Below, one piece after another: positions 8,543-16,502 of a stretch of DNA of 64,000 nt. A program made the translations under genes and the position numbers. The stretch is taken from the NCBI RefSeq assembly GCF_011926545.1, contig NZ_JAATIT010000004.1, forward strand, positions 124,001 to 188,000, written 5' to 3'. Source of the DNA: Sphingopyxis italica (lineage in GTDB: Bacteria > Pseudomonadota > Alphaproteobacteria > Sphingomonadales > Sphingomonadaceae). Below the pieces are notes generated by a model. It had not been told where the DNA came from, made no database searches, and saw only the letters and a program-made list of their open reading frames with translations. How positions within the stretch are numbered: the stretch's first letter is position 1; every line of letters starts with the position of its first letter.

Positions 8543-8902
8543 TCACGCTTTATCGGAAGGGGGTTTCGACGATTTGCTGGCCAGCACCTCGATGAACTTC
8601 TCCGCGATATCGAGGTCGTAAGAATTCAGCCCGTCGAGATGCTTCTGGAGCTTCTGCGCGGCTACCGAGGTGCCGACATCGTCGCTGCGCCCGAGCAAAT
8701 AGTCGGTCGTCACATCAAGGGCATCGGCGAGCCTGAGCAAATTATCGAACGATGGTTTGCGGCCGCCCCCCTCGAAATGCGAGATCGAGCTGGCCGGTAG
8801 CCCGGTTTTTTTTGCCAGCTCACCTTGGCTGATTTTCCTTGAATCCCGGGCTGTTGCGAGGCGCTTCCGGAATGCATCGCCCGTTCCGGCATTATCCGTC
8901 AT
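8543..8902 (-). CDS. XRE-family transcriptional regulator
   Basis: A 119-residue protein. Residues 10-70 are a Cro/CI-type helix-turn-helix (RKISQGELAKKTGLPASSISHFEGGGRKPS, then LADALDVTTDYLLG); a short helical tail follows. It is divergent from the ubiquitin-like operon at 9022 and heads an operon with the DUF2026-like gene. The 119-bp space between the divergent starts contains a 10-bp inverted repeat and a promoter for the rightward operon, so this protein is the likely regulator of both directions. Confidence 0.88.
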   Translation of the reverse strand: MTDNAGTGDAFRKRLATARDSRKISQGELAKKTGLPASSISHFEGGGRKPSFDNLLRLADALDVTTDYLLGRSDDVGTSVAAQKLQKHLDGLNSYDLDIAEKFIEVLASKSSKPPSDKA

Positions 8903-8923
8903 GGCGATTTCGCGATGAAGATA

Positions 8924-8979
8924 TTGACATAATCGACATGATTCCTATTTTAGCGTTATCGACACGGTCATCATGTCGA
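8924..8979 (+). promoter_or_regulatory. Divergent control region: sigma-70-like promoter and long-spaced inverted repeat
   Basis: TTGACA at 8924-8929, a 16-bp spacer and TATTTT at 8946-8951 form a rightward promoter for the ubiquitin-like operon. A perfect inverted repeat TCGACATGAT (8933-8942) and ATCATGTCGA (8970-8979), 27 bp apart, overlaps the promoter spacer on its left arm. Such arms are plausible sites for the divergent XRE protein. This is seen in sequence; the binding is inferred. Confidence 0.6.
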
Positions 8980-9021
8980 AAACGTAAAGAAGGCGCAAGT
9001 GCCTTTGTATGGAGAACTGTT

Positions 9022-9699
9022 GTGACGAACGAGAATTCCATGTCCAGGCGCTTCGCGATCACGATCGACGGCGTCGAACATCAGCTCAATGACCCGCTGG
9101 TCAAGGGCCGTGACCTGCTCGAAATCGCGGGCCGCATCCCGGTCGACGAATATCTGCTCTTCTACCGCCAGAGCGACGGCCTGCTCGAGGACATCAACCT
9201 CGCCGAGGAAATCGATCTGCGCGGCAGCGGCAAGGAAGTGTTCAGCTCGGTGAAGGCCGATCGTCTCTTCTTCCTCGTCGTCGACGGGCGCCGCTTCCCT
9301 TGGGGCAAGGACGAGATTAGCGGCGCCGAACTCCGCGATCTCGCCCGCGTTCCCGCCGGCAAGGACATCTTCTATGACCCGAAAGGCGGCAAGGACGATC
9401 TGGTGGAAGATGGCGAGACCGTCAGCCTGAAGGGCAAGGAGGTCGAGCATTTCTATACGGCCGATCGCTCCGACGAGCCACGCTATGTGAATGTCGAGCT
9501 TAACGGCGACAAGGTCCGTATCCTCGCCGGCGACTATACGACCGAGACGTTGAAGGACGCGCTCGGCGTGTCGGCGGATCTCGATCTCGACATCGTCGAC
9601 AAGCAGGGCAGCTTCCGCACCCTGCAGCCCGGCGAAGCGATCCGCGTGATCGCGCGCATGAAGTTCATCAGCCACGTTCGCCAGGGCGGTTCTTCGTGA
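9022..9699 (+). CDS. Tandem ubiquitin-like protein (three beta-grasp domains), BilA/multiubiquitin type
   Basis: A 225-residue modifier protein. Three repeats of ubiquitin-like length can be read: about 14-80 (FAITIDGVEHQLNDPLVKGRDLLEIAG), 83-150 (FFLVVDGRRFPWGKDEISGAELRDLARV) and 155-223 (VNVELNGDKVRILAGDYTTETLKDALGV). The chain ends in QGGSS, a di-glycine two residues before the end, as expected of a modifier trimmed by a JAB peptidase. GTG at 9022 has a well-placed GGAGA site; ATG at 9040 is the alternative. The gene overlaps the E2 gene by 4 bp. Described Bil systems use two-domain BilA proteins, as far as I recall; three domains fit the multiubiquitin (polyUbl) class. Confidence 0.85.
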   Translation: MTNENSMSRRFAITIDGVEHQLNDPLVKGRDLLEIAGRIPVDEYLLFYRQSDGLLEDINLAEEIDLRGSGKEVFSSVKADRLFFLVVDGRRFPWGKDEISGAELRDLARVPAGKDIFYDPKGGKDDLVEDGETVSLKGKEVEHFYTADRSDEPRYVNVELNGDKVRILAGDYTTETLKDALGVSADLDLDIVDKQGSFRTLQPGEAIRVIARMKFISHVRQGGSS

Positions 9700-10025
9700 A
9701 CGCCGAAGATCAGTTCGACCGTGTCCAGGCCATCTACCCGGACGCGGTCGCTCTGGTCGAAGGCGGCCGCACCTTCGTCCACCTGCCCGAGCTGGTGATC
9801 GCGACGCGGACGGGTCCGGTGACGCGCGATGCGCTACTCTGCCCGCATGAGCACAGCGGCTACAAGACGCGGCTCTTCCTCGATGCCGCCGTCCCCGGTC
9901 ATCTCGCGAACTGGACCCAGCACAACCTCTTCACCCGGACCTGGTTCACATGGTCCTGGAACTACATCGTGGCGGAGCAACCATGGACCTCGATCCTCGC
10001 AAATCATCTGGCGGCGTTCCGGTGA
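9696..10025 (+). CDS. E2-like ubiquitin-conjugating enzyme of the Ubl operon (BilB-like)
   Basis: A 109-residue protein between the modifier and the JAB peptidase, the position of the E2 in prokaryotic polyUbl operons. It has a single cysteine, C49 in ALLCPHEHSGYKTRLF, which would be the thioester site, and a Trp-rich C-terminal half (NWTQHNLFTRTWFTWSWNYIV) as in compact prokaryotic E2 families. It would accept the modifier from the E1 and pass it to a target. Assignment rests mainly on context and the single Cys; sequence similarity to eukaryotic UBC folds is too low to judge by eye. Confidence 0.7.
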   Translation: MNAEDQFDRVQAIYPDAVALVEGGRTFVHLPELVIATRTGPVTRDALLCPHEHSGYKTRLFLDAAVPGHLANWTQHNLFTRTWFTWSWNYIVAEQPWTSILANHLAAFR

Positions 10026-10531
10026 ACGTCCACTTCAAGATCCGCAAGTCGCTGCTCGACGTTATCCGGGTCGATCTCAAGCGGCGCCACCCCTTCGCCT
10101 ATGAGCGTGTCGGGTGGATCACCGCGGGTGTGTCGCGCATCGGCGAGGGCAGCTTGTTCCTTCTGGCGCAGGCCTATCACCCCGTCGAGGATGCCGACTA
10201 TGTCGACGACCCCAGCGTCGGCGCGATGATGGGGTCGGAAGCCATCCGCAAGGCGCTGCAGCGCAGCTACCAGTCGCGCACCGCCGCCTTGCATGTCCAT
10301 ATGCACGAGCATCGCGGCCGCCCCGGTTTCAGCGGCGTCGATACTCGCGAGAACGCGAAGTTCGTGCCCGACTTCTTCAACGTGGCAGCGCACGTCCCGC
10401 ATGGTGCGATCGTGCTGAGCGCCGACAATATGGCGGGCGACCTCTGGCTCGCGCGCGGCAACGGGCCGCTCCCGATCACCCGCTTCACCGCGGTCGGGGC
10501 GCCCCTCTGGACCGAAGGAATGTCGTCATGA
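9983..10531 (+). CDS. JAB/Mov34 metallopeptidase of the Ubl operon (BilC-like)
   Basis: A 182-residue isopeptidase. The JAMM zinc motif is complete: E41 in AYERVGW, H106 and H108 in HVHMH, then S117 and D120 in FSGVD (H-x-H-x8-S-x2-D). It would remove the two residues after the modifier's di-glycine and reverse conjugation. The ATG at 9983 has a GGAG site and overlaps the E2 gene by 43 bp; a GTG at 10022, overlapping the E2 stop, would give 169 residues. Its stop overlaps the E1 start (ATGA). Confidence 0.85.
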   Translation: MDLDPRKSSGGVPVNVHFKIRKSLLDVIRVDLKRRHPFAYERVGWITAGVSRIGEGSLFLLAQAYHPVEDADYVDDPSVGAMMGSEAIRKALQRSYQSRTAALHVHMHEHRGRPGFSGVDTRENAKFVPDFFNVAAHVPHGAIVLSADNMAGDLWLARGNGPLPITRFTAVGAPLWTEGMSS

Positions 10532-11436
10532 GCCGCTATGATCGGCAGAATTTTCTGGGGCCCGACTGCGACGCCCGGCTCCGCGCCGCGACGATCGGTA
10601 TCGTTGGCCTCGGCGGCGGCGGCTCGCATGTCGTCCAGCAGCTAGCCCACGTCGGCATCGGCGGCTTTGTGTGCGTCGATCCCGATATCGTCGAGGATAG
10701 CAACCTCAACCGTCTCGTCGGCGCCACTGCGGTCGACGCCCGCGACGAGATGGCGAAGGCAGCTGTCGCCGAGCGGATGGTGCGCGGTCTCGTTGCGGCG
10801 CCGCGCTTCCTCGGGCTCGCCCGCAAGTGGCAGGATGCTACCGGGGAGCTCGCCGAGTGCGACATCATCGTCGGCGGCGTCGATTCCTATCGCGAACGAA
10901 GCGAGCTCGAGGCCTTCTGCCGCCGGATGATGATCCCCTATATCGACATGGGAATGGACGTGCACGACCTCGGCGCCCAGTTCGCGATCGGCGGGCAGGT
11001 CATCCTGTCCTCGCCGGGCGGTCCGTGCCTGTGGTGCCTCGGCATCCTCACGGACGCGCGGCTCGAGCAGGAAGCGCAGAAATATGGCGACGCCGGCGGC
11101 AAGCCCCAGGTGGTTTGGCCCAATGGCGTGCTGGCCTCGCTTGCCGTGGGCCTTGTCATGCAGTTGCTCACGCCCTGGATGCGCGAGCCGCTCGCCTCGG
11201 CCTATCTCGAATATGACGGCAATCGTCAGCAGGTGGCGACGAGCAACCGTCTGAAAGCCGTTATCGGGCACGAATGCAGGCACCATGGGTCGTGCGAGAC
11301 CGGCGATCCTCTGTTTGACATCCGGCGGCCGCAGCCTGTGAGGCAGCCTGAGCCGGACTCCGTGAGCATCGATCCCTTGCCCGTTCGCCTATCCGGGTGG
11401 CGCCGCACGCTCGGCTGGCTGGGCTTCCGCCCCTGA
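10528..11436 (+). CDS. ThiF/E1-like activating enzyme of the Ubl operon (BilD-like)
   Basis: A 302-residue adenylating enzyme that would activate the modifier's C-terminal glycine with ATP. The nucleotide loop GLGGGGS is at 27-33, with the acidic end of strand 2 in VDPDIVEDSNLNRL. A CLWC motif at 167-170 and a second cysteine pair near the C-terminus (CRHHGSC) probably bind zinc. The segment PQVVWPNGVLASLAVGL is typical of ThiF-like E1 proteins. It ends by overlapping the convergent peptidase-like gene by 48 bp, which couples the two transcription units physically. Confidence 0.85.
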   Translation: MSRYDRQNFLGPDCDARLRAATIGIVGLGGGGSHVVQQLAHVGIGGFVCVDPDIVEDSNLNRLVGATAVDARDEMAKAAVAERMVRGLVAAPRFLGLARKWQDATGELAECDIIVGGVDSYRERSELEAFCRRMMIPYIDMGMDVHDLGAQFAIGGQVILSSPGGPCLWCLGILTDARLEQEAQKYGDAGGKPQVVWPNGVLASLAVGLVMQLLTPWMREPLASAYLEYDGNRQQVATSNRLKAVIGHECRHHGSCETGDPLFDIRRPQPVRQPEPDSVSIDPLPVRLSGWRRTLGWLGFRP

Positions 11437-13089
11437 TCCGTTGTCGGGCATTTCGCACTGATCGAAGTCGGACCAGTTGCGGACCTTGGGCAGAAAAGGC
11501 TCGGCTTCGTCGGTCGCGCGGAAGATGAGATTGTACGTCTGGGTCGGGCTGTCGGCGTCGAAAGTCCAGAACATCGACAGTCCCGGCACCTGGACGATAA
11601 GCATGCTCTCGCCGAATTTGCTGCCTGTGGCGTCGACGACGACATGGGCGCGCACCTTCCGCTGGCACTGATCGAAGCCGCGAAGATCGTCGGGTAGCGA
11701 GAATTCGGTTACCCAGACATAGCGTGGGTACTGGTGACGAAAGATTTCGAGCTTGAAAATCTCGGGAAGCCTGTTGCGCAGCGCGCGCCCTTTGTATCGC
11801 CAGCCATAGGTAAGGTAGGTTCGTGCCACGAGCCTCGATGGAGGGACCGCGAAAAAGGAGGGGTCGACGGCAATGGCCTTGCCGAGCGCGGCGCTGCCTT
11901 CGCCCGCGCGCATTTTGGCAAGCTCGCGATATTCGTCCAGACGGTCGACGCAGCTTGCAAGAAAGTCCCGGCTCAGGGTCTCGGCGATCTCGCCGGACAT
12001 GAACACCTTTCCGGGGAGCGGCGTCACCGAATAGACCGCATCTTCTTCAAGCGTCCACGGATAGGCGCCGGGTGTCCCTTCGGGGAGCGCGTCGTCCTTA
12101 TAAACCGGGAGGCGGCAGACCGGCCCGCGCTGATCGTCGGCGACAATGAGGTGCGAAATCAGTTCCGCCGAGGTCGGATCATCGGGCAGATCGTCTTCAC
12201 CACGCTCGCGCATGACCCTTCCGATCGCGACCACGGCATGGCCGACCGTTGCGCCATCGCGGCCTTTCAGCCCGATCAGGACGGGAATGCCGGAATCGAG
12301 ATAGCGGCCGATTACCTCTTGCAGCGGCTTGATACCGACGCCCTGTTCGACCGCAGCCTTGCCGAGATCGAAGACCGGGTGACGATCCATCGCGCGCAGG
12401 GCCCGGATGATATTGTCGGGCCGCAGAAACTCCGAGCCCGCCGGAAGCGACCGGGTCACGAAATTGTCTGTCGGCTTGAGCGCCGCATCATTGATGTCGG
12501 GCATCGAGAACCAAGGTCCCCCATGCGCGCGATGGAAATGGCGTCCGGCCATCCAGATCGCTGCCTGCGCGCATGCACCAACCCGCGTATCCTGCTGGGT
12601 AAGCGGAAAGCCGGTGACCGTGAGGTCCGCGCCAACGACATGCACGGGATAGTCGGCTGTCACGTCGAGGATTGTAGATGGGTCGGAGGCGATCGCGGCG
12701 GCGGAAATCACCGCTGCGGCGACCGGCGCGTGCGAAACAGGGCGCAGCACGACATAGCCGAGATACTCGCCGGCGTGCGATTCCACTTCGCGCGACAGGC
12801 CCTCGGCGCTTCCGATCGTGGCAAGGTGCGAGAGATCGCAGCCGAAGAAGTGAAAGCGCTGGCAGTATTTCAGGTAGGGATGGAATAGCGTGGAATAGAA
12901 AGCCGAATAGGCTGCCGAGAAGTCGCGGTCGATATAGGCGCGCTCGAGAAGATAGGCCTTGGCGCCCGCCGCCCTGTAGTCCCCCAGCAACTGCTGCACG
13001 AGCAGGGACTCGTCCGCTCCCATCAATTCGGCCAGATCAGTCCAGTCTTCGTCGGATAGCAGGGGTCCTACCTGAATTTGAGCCTGCAT
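11389..13089 (-). CDS. Putative papain-like (C39-like) cysteine peptidase, unknown family
   Basis: A 566-residue protein of no family I can name. The centre looks like a papain-fold peptidase of the C39 kind: C173 in RVGACAQAAIWM at a helix start, H284 in VGHAVVAIG, and D318/D319 in LIVADDQRG, in the right order and spacing. The C-terminal 170 residues (WVTEFSLPDDL, HVVVDATGSKFG) look like a beta-rich second domain. No signal peptide or membrane segment is seen. It follows a 63-residue gene by 18 bp and its end overlaps the E1 gene, tail to tail. A role in cleaving Ubl conjugates or effector proteins is inference only. Confidence 0.6.
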   Translation of the reverse strand: MQAQIQVGPLLSDEDWTDLAELMGADESLLVQQLLGDYRAAGAKAYLLERAYIDRDFSAAYSAFYSTLFHPYLKYCQRFHFFGCDLSHLATIGSAEGLSREVESHAGEYLGYVVLRPVSHAPVAAAVISAAAIASDPSTILDVTADYPVHVVGADLTVTGFPLTQQDTRVGACAQAAIWMAGRHFHRAHGGPWFSMPDINDAALKPTDNFVTRSLPAGSEFLRPDNIIRALRAMDRHPVFDLGKAAVEQGVGIKPLQEVIGRYLDSGIPVLIGLKGRDGATVGHAVVAIGRVMRERGEDDLPDDPTSAELISHLIVADDQRGPVCRLPVYKDDALPEGTPGAYPWTLEEDAVYSVTPLPGKVFMSGEIAETLSRDFLASCVDRLDEYRELAKMRAGEGSAALGKAIAVDPSFFAVPPSRLVARTYLTYGWRYKGRALRNRLPEIFKLEIFRHQYPRYVWVTEFSLPDDLRGFDQCQRKVRAHVVVDATGSKFGESMLIVQVPGLSMFWTFDADSPTQTYNLIFRATDEAEPFLPKVRNWSDFDQCEMPDNGSGAEAQPAERAAPPG

Positions 13090-13107
13090 TCGGCGATTGC
13101 CCTCCAG

Positions 13108-13299
13108 TCAGCCGCGGTTCGAGCCGACGACGAAATTTCCGAGGCGCTGCTCGGCTGCGAGCGTCAGCTCTTCGAGCCGCTCGATTTCTTCCACCGCCTT
13201 CTTCGAAGGCCGGAGATTGAAGTGCTTGAATTCCTTGCGATTGGAAATCTCTACACGTCCGTAGGTGTCATCCGCGAGCAACTTTATACCATTTTTCAT
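13108..13299 (-). CDS. Small protein (63 aa), operon partner of the peptidase-like gene
   Basis: A 63-residue basic protein with a strong ribosome site (GAGGAGG, 6 bases before the ATG at 13299). Residues 1-30 are mixed (GIKLLADDTYGRVEISNRKEF); 31-63 form a likely amphipathic helix (KKAVEEIERLEELTLAAEQRLGNFV). It is followed 18 bp later by the 566-residue gene. The size suggests an accessory, inhibitor or regulatory subunit, but no family is recognised. The frame extends upstream to 13413 without coding character. Confidence 0.6.
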   Translation of the reverse strand: MKNGIKLLADDTYGRVEISNRKEFKHFNLRPSKKAVEEIERLEELTLAAEQRLGNFVVGSNRG

Positions 13300-13497
13300 G
13301 GGTCCTCCTCGCGAATCGAAGGCGCCCTGCCGTGACGGCAGGGCGCGATGATTCGCTTTCGCTACGAAACACGGGGCGAGTCGGCAACGAATATTGCCGC
13401 CGTTTAGCCCCAAAACTGCAGTATTCCTTAAAGGCGCGCGTGGTTTTTTGCGGGCGTTTCAGGAATTTCGGTTCCGAATTCATGGAGATGAAGGCGA

Positions 13498-14538
13498 TCA
13501 TCGGCCGTTCACCATGGCTTCGATTTTTTCTGTGGATACAATGATCTCGTCGAACGCAGGGGCCTTCCCGAAGATCATCGCCTCGGTGGCGGCATAGTCG
13601 CGGCGTAGCGCCTCGCGCATCTCCTTGGCCGGAACGAGGTGGAAACTGCCCTTCGCCGCCGAGGCGAGGTCGAAGTCGGGACGGTTGAAGAACATGCGGG
13701 CATGACGCACGCAATCGGCGCCGAGTTCATCCTTGGTGACCGCTTCGCGGCCAAGCGTGGTATCCGCAAGGCAATGCAGGTCATAATAGTGGCGCGAGAT
13801 GCGCTGGCCCTCGTTCTTGAGGACGCCGCGGTGATCGAACCAGCTGCGCAGGCCGTGCGCGATGACGATCTTGTCCCAGAAGGTTCGCTCGGCGTCGATC
13901 GTCGTGACGTCGGTTACCGCGAGGTCGAGGTCGGGCAGTTCTTCGGCGACATAGGGCGTGACGATCGCTGCGCGATTCGGATCGAGCGCTGACTTGGCGC
14001 CGGATTCGATACGTACCGCAGGCTTGATGTAGCTCGCTTCGTCATGCTCGAGCGACGGATACCAGACGAGCAGCGTCTGGGCGTCGCGATCGGACTTGTC
14101 GATTTCGATCCGTCCTGCACCGTCCGTTGCTTCCGCAAGCCTTTCCGAGAGGTCTGCCTGCAACGGACCAGTGATATAGGCGCTGCAGGCATCGCGGATG
14201 GTGTCGAGCCGTGCCTGGCGCTTCTTTCCGGACAATGCTTCCAGCTCTTCGACGCTCGCGGCCTCGCCGAGATCATCACGATAGATGGTGACGTCGATGT
14301 CTTCGGAGAAGCGCTTGATGAGGCCATGGGCTTTCGAGAGTGACGTGCCGCCCTTGAACAGCAACCGCGGCTGATCGGCGCCGCGTTCGTGATAGAGCTG
14401 GTCCAGCGTCCAGCAGACCCAGAAATCCTTCTCGACATTGCCGAGCGGCGTGCCGAGCCGGTTCGCCGCCGCGAGAAACAGGTCGCGGCGGTCGGCCTCC
14501 TTCGAGGCGATGATCTCTCTGTAGCCGGCGCGGGTCAC
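13498..14538 (-). CDS. AbiEii/AbiGii-family nucleotidyltransferase toxin
   Basis: A 346-residue toxin of the type IV AbiE toxin-antitoxin class. The signature motifs are present: FKGGTSLSKAHGL (GGTSLSK at 63-69) and RFSEDIDV (77-83), the G-S and D-x-D sites of the DNA-polymerase-beta superfamily. AbiEii is described as a nucleotidyltransferase that arrests growth upon phage infection. Its start overlaps the stop of the antitoxin gene (ATGA, 14535-14538), so the two are co-translated. About 200 bp of featureless sequence separates it from the 63-aa gene. Confidence 0.9.
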   Translation of the reverse strand: MTRAGYREIIASKEADRRDLFLAAANRLGTPLGNVEKDFWVCWTLDQLYHERGADQPRLLFKGGTSLSKAHGLIKRFSEDIDVTIYRDDLGEAASVEELEALSGKKRQARLDTIRDACSAYITGPLQADLSERLAEATDGAGRIEIDKSDRDAQTLLVWYPSLEHDEASYIKPAVRIESGAKSALDPNRAAIVTPYVAEELPDLDLAVTDVTTIDAERTFWDKIVIAHGLRSWFDHRGVLKNEGQRISRHYYDLHCLADTTLGREAVTKDELGADCVRHARMFFNRPDFDLASAAKGSFHLVPAKEMREALRRDYAATEAMIFGKAPAFDEIIVSTEKIEAMVNGR

Positions 14539-15158
14539 GCGCGCTTTGCCCGTGCCGGGGTGACGAGGTCGCGCAGGAAGTCCTGCATCCAGATCGGCAG
14601 CGCAGCGAGGCCGTCCTTCAGATCTTTTCTGAGGACCCGTCCGTGGCGCGGATCGGACAAGATCGAAGCGAGCGCTGCGTGGACGCGGCTGCTCTCTTCC
14701 TCGCTGCGGTCGATGACATCCTTCAGCCAGTGGAGCGCCTGCACGATGCGCATTGCCGGGCGGCCTGCCCAGTAAAGTCGGCTCGGCGCCGCATGCTTGA
14801 AGGTGATTTCCTGATTGCCGAGCGTGATCGGCTTCAGCCGTGCGTCGACCAGCACTTCGATCCGCGCGGGCACGGCGGTTGTCAGGCCGAGGTCGTTGGC
14901 GGCGGTCATGCCGTCGACCACCATACGCGCCTGGTCGCGGCGGATGACCGCTTCGATCACCGCGCGATAGTCGGGGACCGACGGCTTGCCGGTGAGCTGG
15001 TTATGCGTCGGACGGTCATAGAGGCCGCGATCGATGCGGCGCAGTTCCCCCGCCTTGGTAAGGCGCTGCAAATTCTTGTCGATGACTTGCCGGTTGCCGA
15101 GGTCGCTGAAGTCGGCCGGGGTCCATGCCTGGCCCGGCTTTCGCTTCACTCGGCGCAT
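14535..15158 (-). CDS. AbiEi/DUF6088-type antitoxin with N-terminal winged helix
   Basis: About 207 residues. The N-terminal part (GQAWTPADFSDLGNRQVIDKNLQRLTKAGELRRIDRGLYDRP) is the winged helix-turn-helix of AbiEi antitoxins. The rest is the DUF6088-like domain (TAANDLGLTTAVPARIEVLVDAR, APSRLYWAGRPAMRIVQALHWL). I chose the ATG at 15158 (MRRVKRKPG) because the longer frame to 15224 would include the first palindrome of the operator array. AbiEi proteins repress their own operon through inverted repeats, which fits the four-copy array just upstream. Confidence 0.82.
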   Translation of the reverse strand: MRRVKRKPGQAWTPADFSDLGNRQVIDKNLQRLTKAGELRRIDRGLYDRPTHNQLTGKPSVPDYRAVIEAVIRRDQARMVVDGMTAANDLGLTTAVPARIEVLVDARLKPITLGNQEITFKHAAPSRLYWAGRPAMRIVQALHWLKDVIDRSEEESSRVHAALASILSDPRHGRVLRKDLKDGLAALPIWMQDFLRDLVTPARAKRA

Positions 15159-15205
15159 GATGTTCCTGCCCACATCATCGTCGGCTCCGGACGATTTCCC
15201 CACCA

Positions 15206-15344
15206 TGTCCGAAGCATGCAGCATTTTTCGGACAAAGTCTAGCCTATTTCGTCCGAAAAATGTAGTGCGCTTCGGACGTGACTGTCCGAAGCATGCTGCA
15301 ATGTTCAGACATCTCTGTCCGAAATATGCTGTACGCTTCGGACA
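15206..15344. repeat. Four 29-bp palindromic operators upstream of the AbiE-type pair
   Basis: Four copies of a 29-bp imperfect palindrome (TGTCCGAA, centre resembling GCATGCTGC, then TTCGGACA) start at 15206, 15250, 15283 and 15316. Offsets are 44, 33 and 33 bp, close to whole helical turns. Copy 2 has C and G end bases, and copy 3 has TTCAGACA as its right arm. The spacing places all copies on a similar face of the DNA. They are probably autoregulatory sites of the AbiEi protein and must overlap its promoter. Copies 1 and 3 share TGTCCGAAGCATGC. Confidence 0.8.
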
Positions 15345-15499
15345 GCATCAGCCGCATAGGCCAGAGACTCCGCTACTCTTGGACCATCGCCCGAAGAGCG
15401 ACCAGAAAACGCGGATTCCCTTTGGCTGGATTCTATGAGATTCTAAGTGCGGGACACCTGCGAATGCGTATCCGGCTGCTAACACTATAGGAGAATAGC

Positions 15500-16000
15500 G
15501 TGGGAAAGGTCGGCTACGATCAGTTCGAGGGACTTCGAAGGCTTGGACAAGCACGGGCGAAATTAGATGATCGTGCGGGCATCATTCTAACCTATCATGC
15601 CGCTTTAGAGCGCGAGATGGACGTCATGCTGGCTCGATTGCTTCCGAGATCAGAGAAGCTGCGGGGCCTCGGCTTCGGTCAAAAATTATCGGTATTGGAA
15701 GCGGCGTGGAAGGGCTCGGCTGACGCGGGCGATAAACTGGGTCGCGCGCTGTTTCGTTTCAACGAGCTGCGGAATGCAGTCGCGCATGGCGACAGAGTTA
15801 AGGAGGTGGATGAGAAGCTAAAGCTGCTTACCGAGGCTTTCGATGTCATTCTACCGGGCGCCGCAAAAGTTGGGGACGTAGAGCTCGTCGCGGCAGGCCT
15901 AGTTGGCTTTCTGGCAGATGGACCTTTGAATATCGACGAACTGAAGGTTTCTACCGGAGCTGACCGTCCCAGCCGTGCTAGGCCTCTGCCCTCAAGCTAA
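15500..16000 (+). CDS. Small HEPN-like protein
   Basis: A 166-residue, mostly helical protein starting at GTG with an AGGAGA site. It contains ELRNAVAHGD (R91 to H96), the R-x4-H motif of HEPN-type ribonucleases and related helical proteins. An upstream helix (HAALEREMDVMLARLLP) has the layout of stand-alone HEPN proteins. I cannot assign a named family. It sits beside the AbiE pair at the edge of the defence island and is transcribed in the opposite direction from it. RNase activity is inferred from the motif only. Confidence 0.6.
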   Translation: MGKVGYDQFEGLRRLGQARAKLDDRAGIILTYHAALEREMDVMLARLLPRSEKLRGLGFGQKLSVLEAAWKGSADAGDKLGRALFRFNELRNAVAHGDRVKEVDEKLKLLTEAFDVILPGAAKVGDVELVAAGLVGFLADGPLNIDELKVSTGADRPSRARPLPSS

Positions 16001-16162
16001 AAGCTGTTGGACGCGAATTCACTGCGCAGCAAATATAGGGGTTTTGCCGAATATAGCCTGTAGAGCTATGCCTCGCGCGGTGCTGGCCGCGCCTTCCTGA
16101 CACGATGACGGAACGATCAGGCTAAAGCGCCGTTGCCTCATTATTCCACCAAGGAATTTCTG

Positions 16163-16291
16163 ATGGCAAGCGCACCGCCCGATCCGCACCCCGATTCTCT
16201 GCCGACCGGCCCTGAGCAAATTCCGGAGCAGGTTCCCCTTCCAGATGACGACGGTCGTGAGAGCGTCGAGGATGTGCCTGAAACGGAGTGA
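16163..16291 (+). CDS. Small acidic proline-rich protein (42 aa)
   Basis: A 42-residue reading frame starting ATG at 16163 with an AAGGAA stretch eight bases upstream. The product is MASAPPDPHPDSLPTG at the start, then Pro-, Asp- and Glu-rich to the end. Very short proteins of this composition are common in sphingomonads. No function can be given. The codon use (GC at third positions) supports coding. A GC-rich stem follows at 16357. The flanking 16001-16162 holds nothing I recognise. Confidence 0.5.
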   Translation: MASAPPDPHPDSLPTGPEQIPEQVPLPDDDGRESVEDVPETE

Positions 16292-16356
16292 TGGACGGGC
16301 CGCGCGGCGCCTCGCCTTCGGCATCGCTTCGCGCTGATCTAGCCTCCGGAAATGGT

Positions 16357-16386
16357 AAGCCCCGCTACATCTCTGCAGCGGGGCTT
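16357..16386. terminator. Stem-loop, likely terminator
   Basis: A 9-bp perfect stem AAGCCCCGC (16357-16365) and GCGGGGCTT (16378-16386) with a 12-base loop. There is no long T run, so Rho-independent action is uncertain. It lies between the 42-aa gene and the convergent endonuclease-family gene and could serve both. Confidence 0.55.
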
Positions 16387-16502
16387 CCCTAGATTGCATC
16401 CGAAGATGCCATCAAATTCTGCCATTCTTTCGTCTGGACAGGTAAGTGAAACGTGCCGGGAACGCGATGGTTCCGTGGCCTTCTTCGAGGCGCGGAATTT
16501 TT

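Noticed and set aside
13300..13497. A gene in the 198 bp between the 63-aa gene and the AbiEii gene
   Set aside because: Short open frames exist but none has a ribosome site or coding composition.
15206..15344. Four 29-bp repeats resembling a short CRISPR array
   Set aside because: The units are palindromic, differ from one another, and are only 4-15 bp apart, so there are no spacers; they fit a regulator array upstream of the AbiE pair and no cas genes are near.
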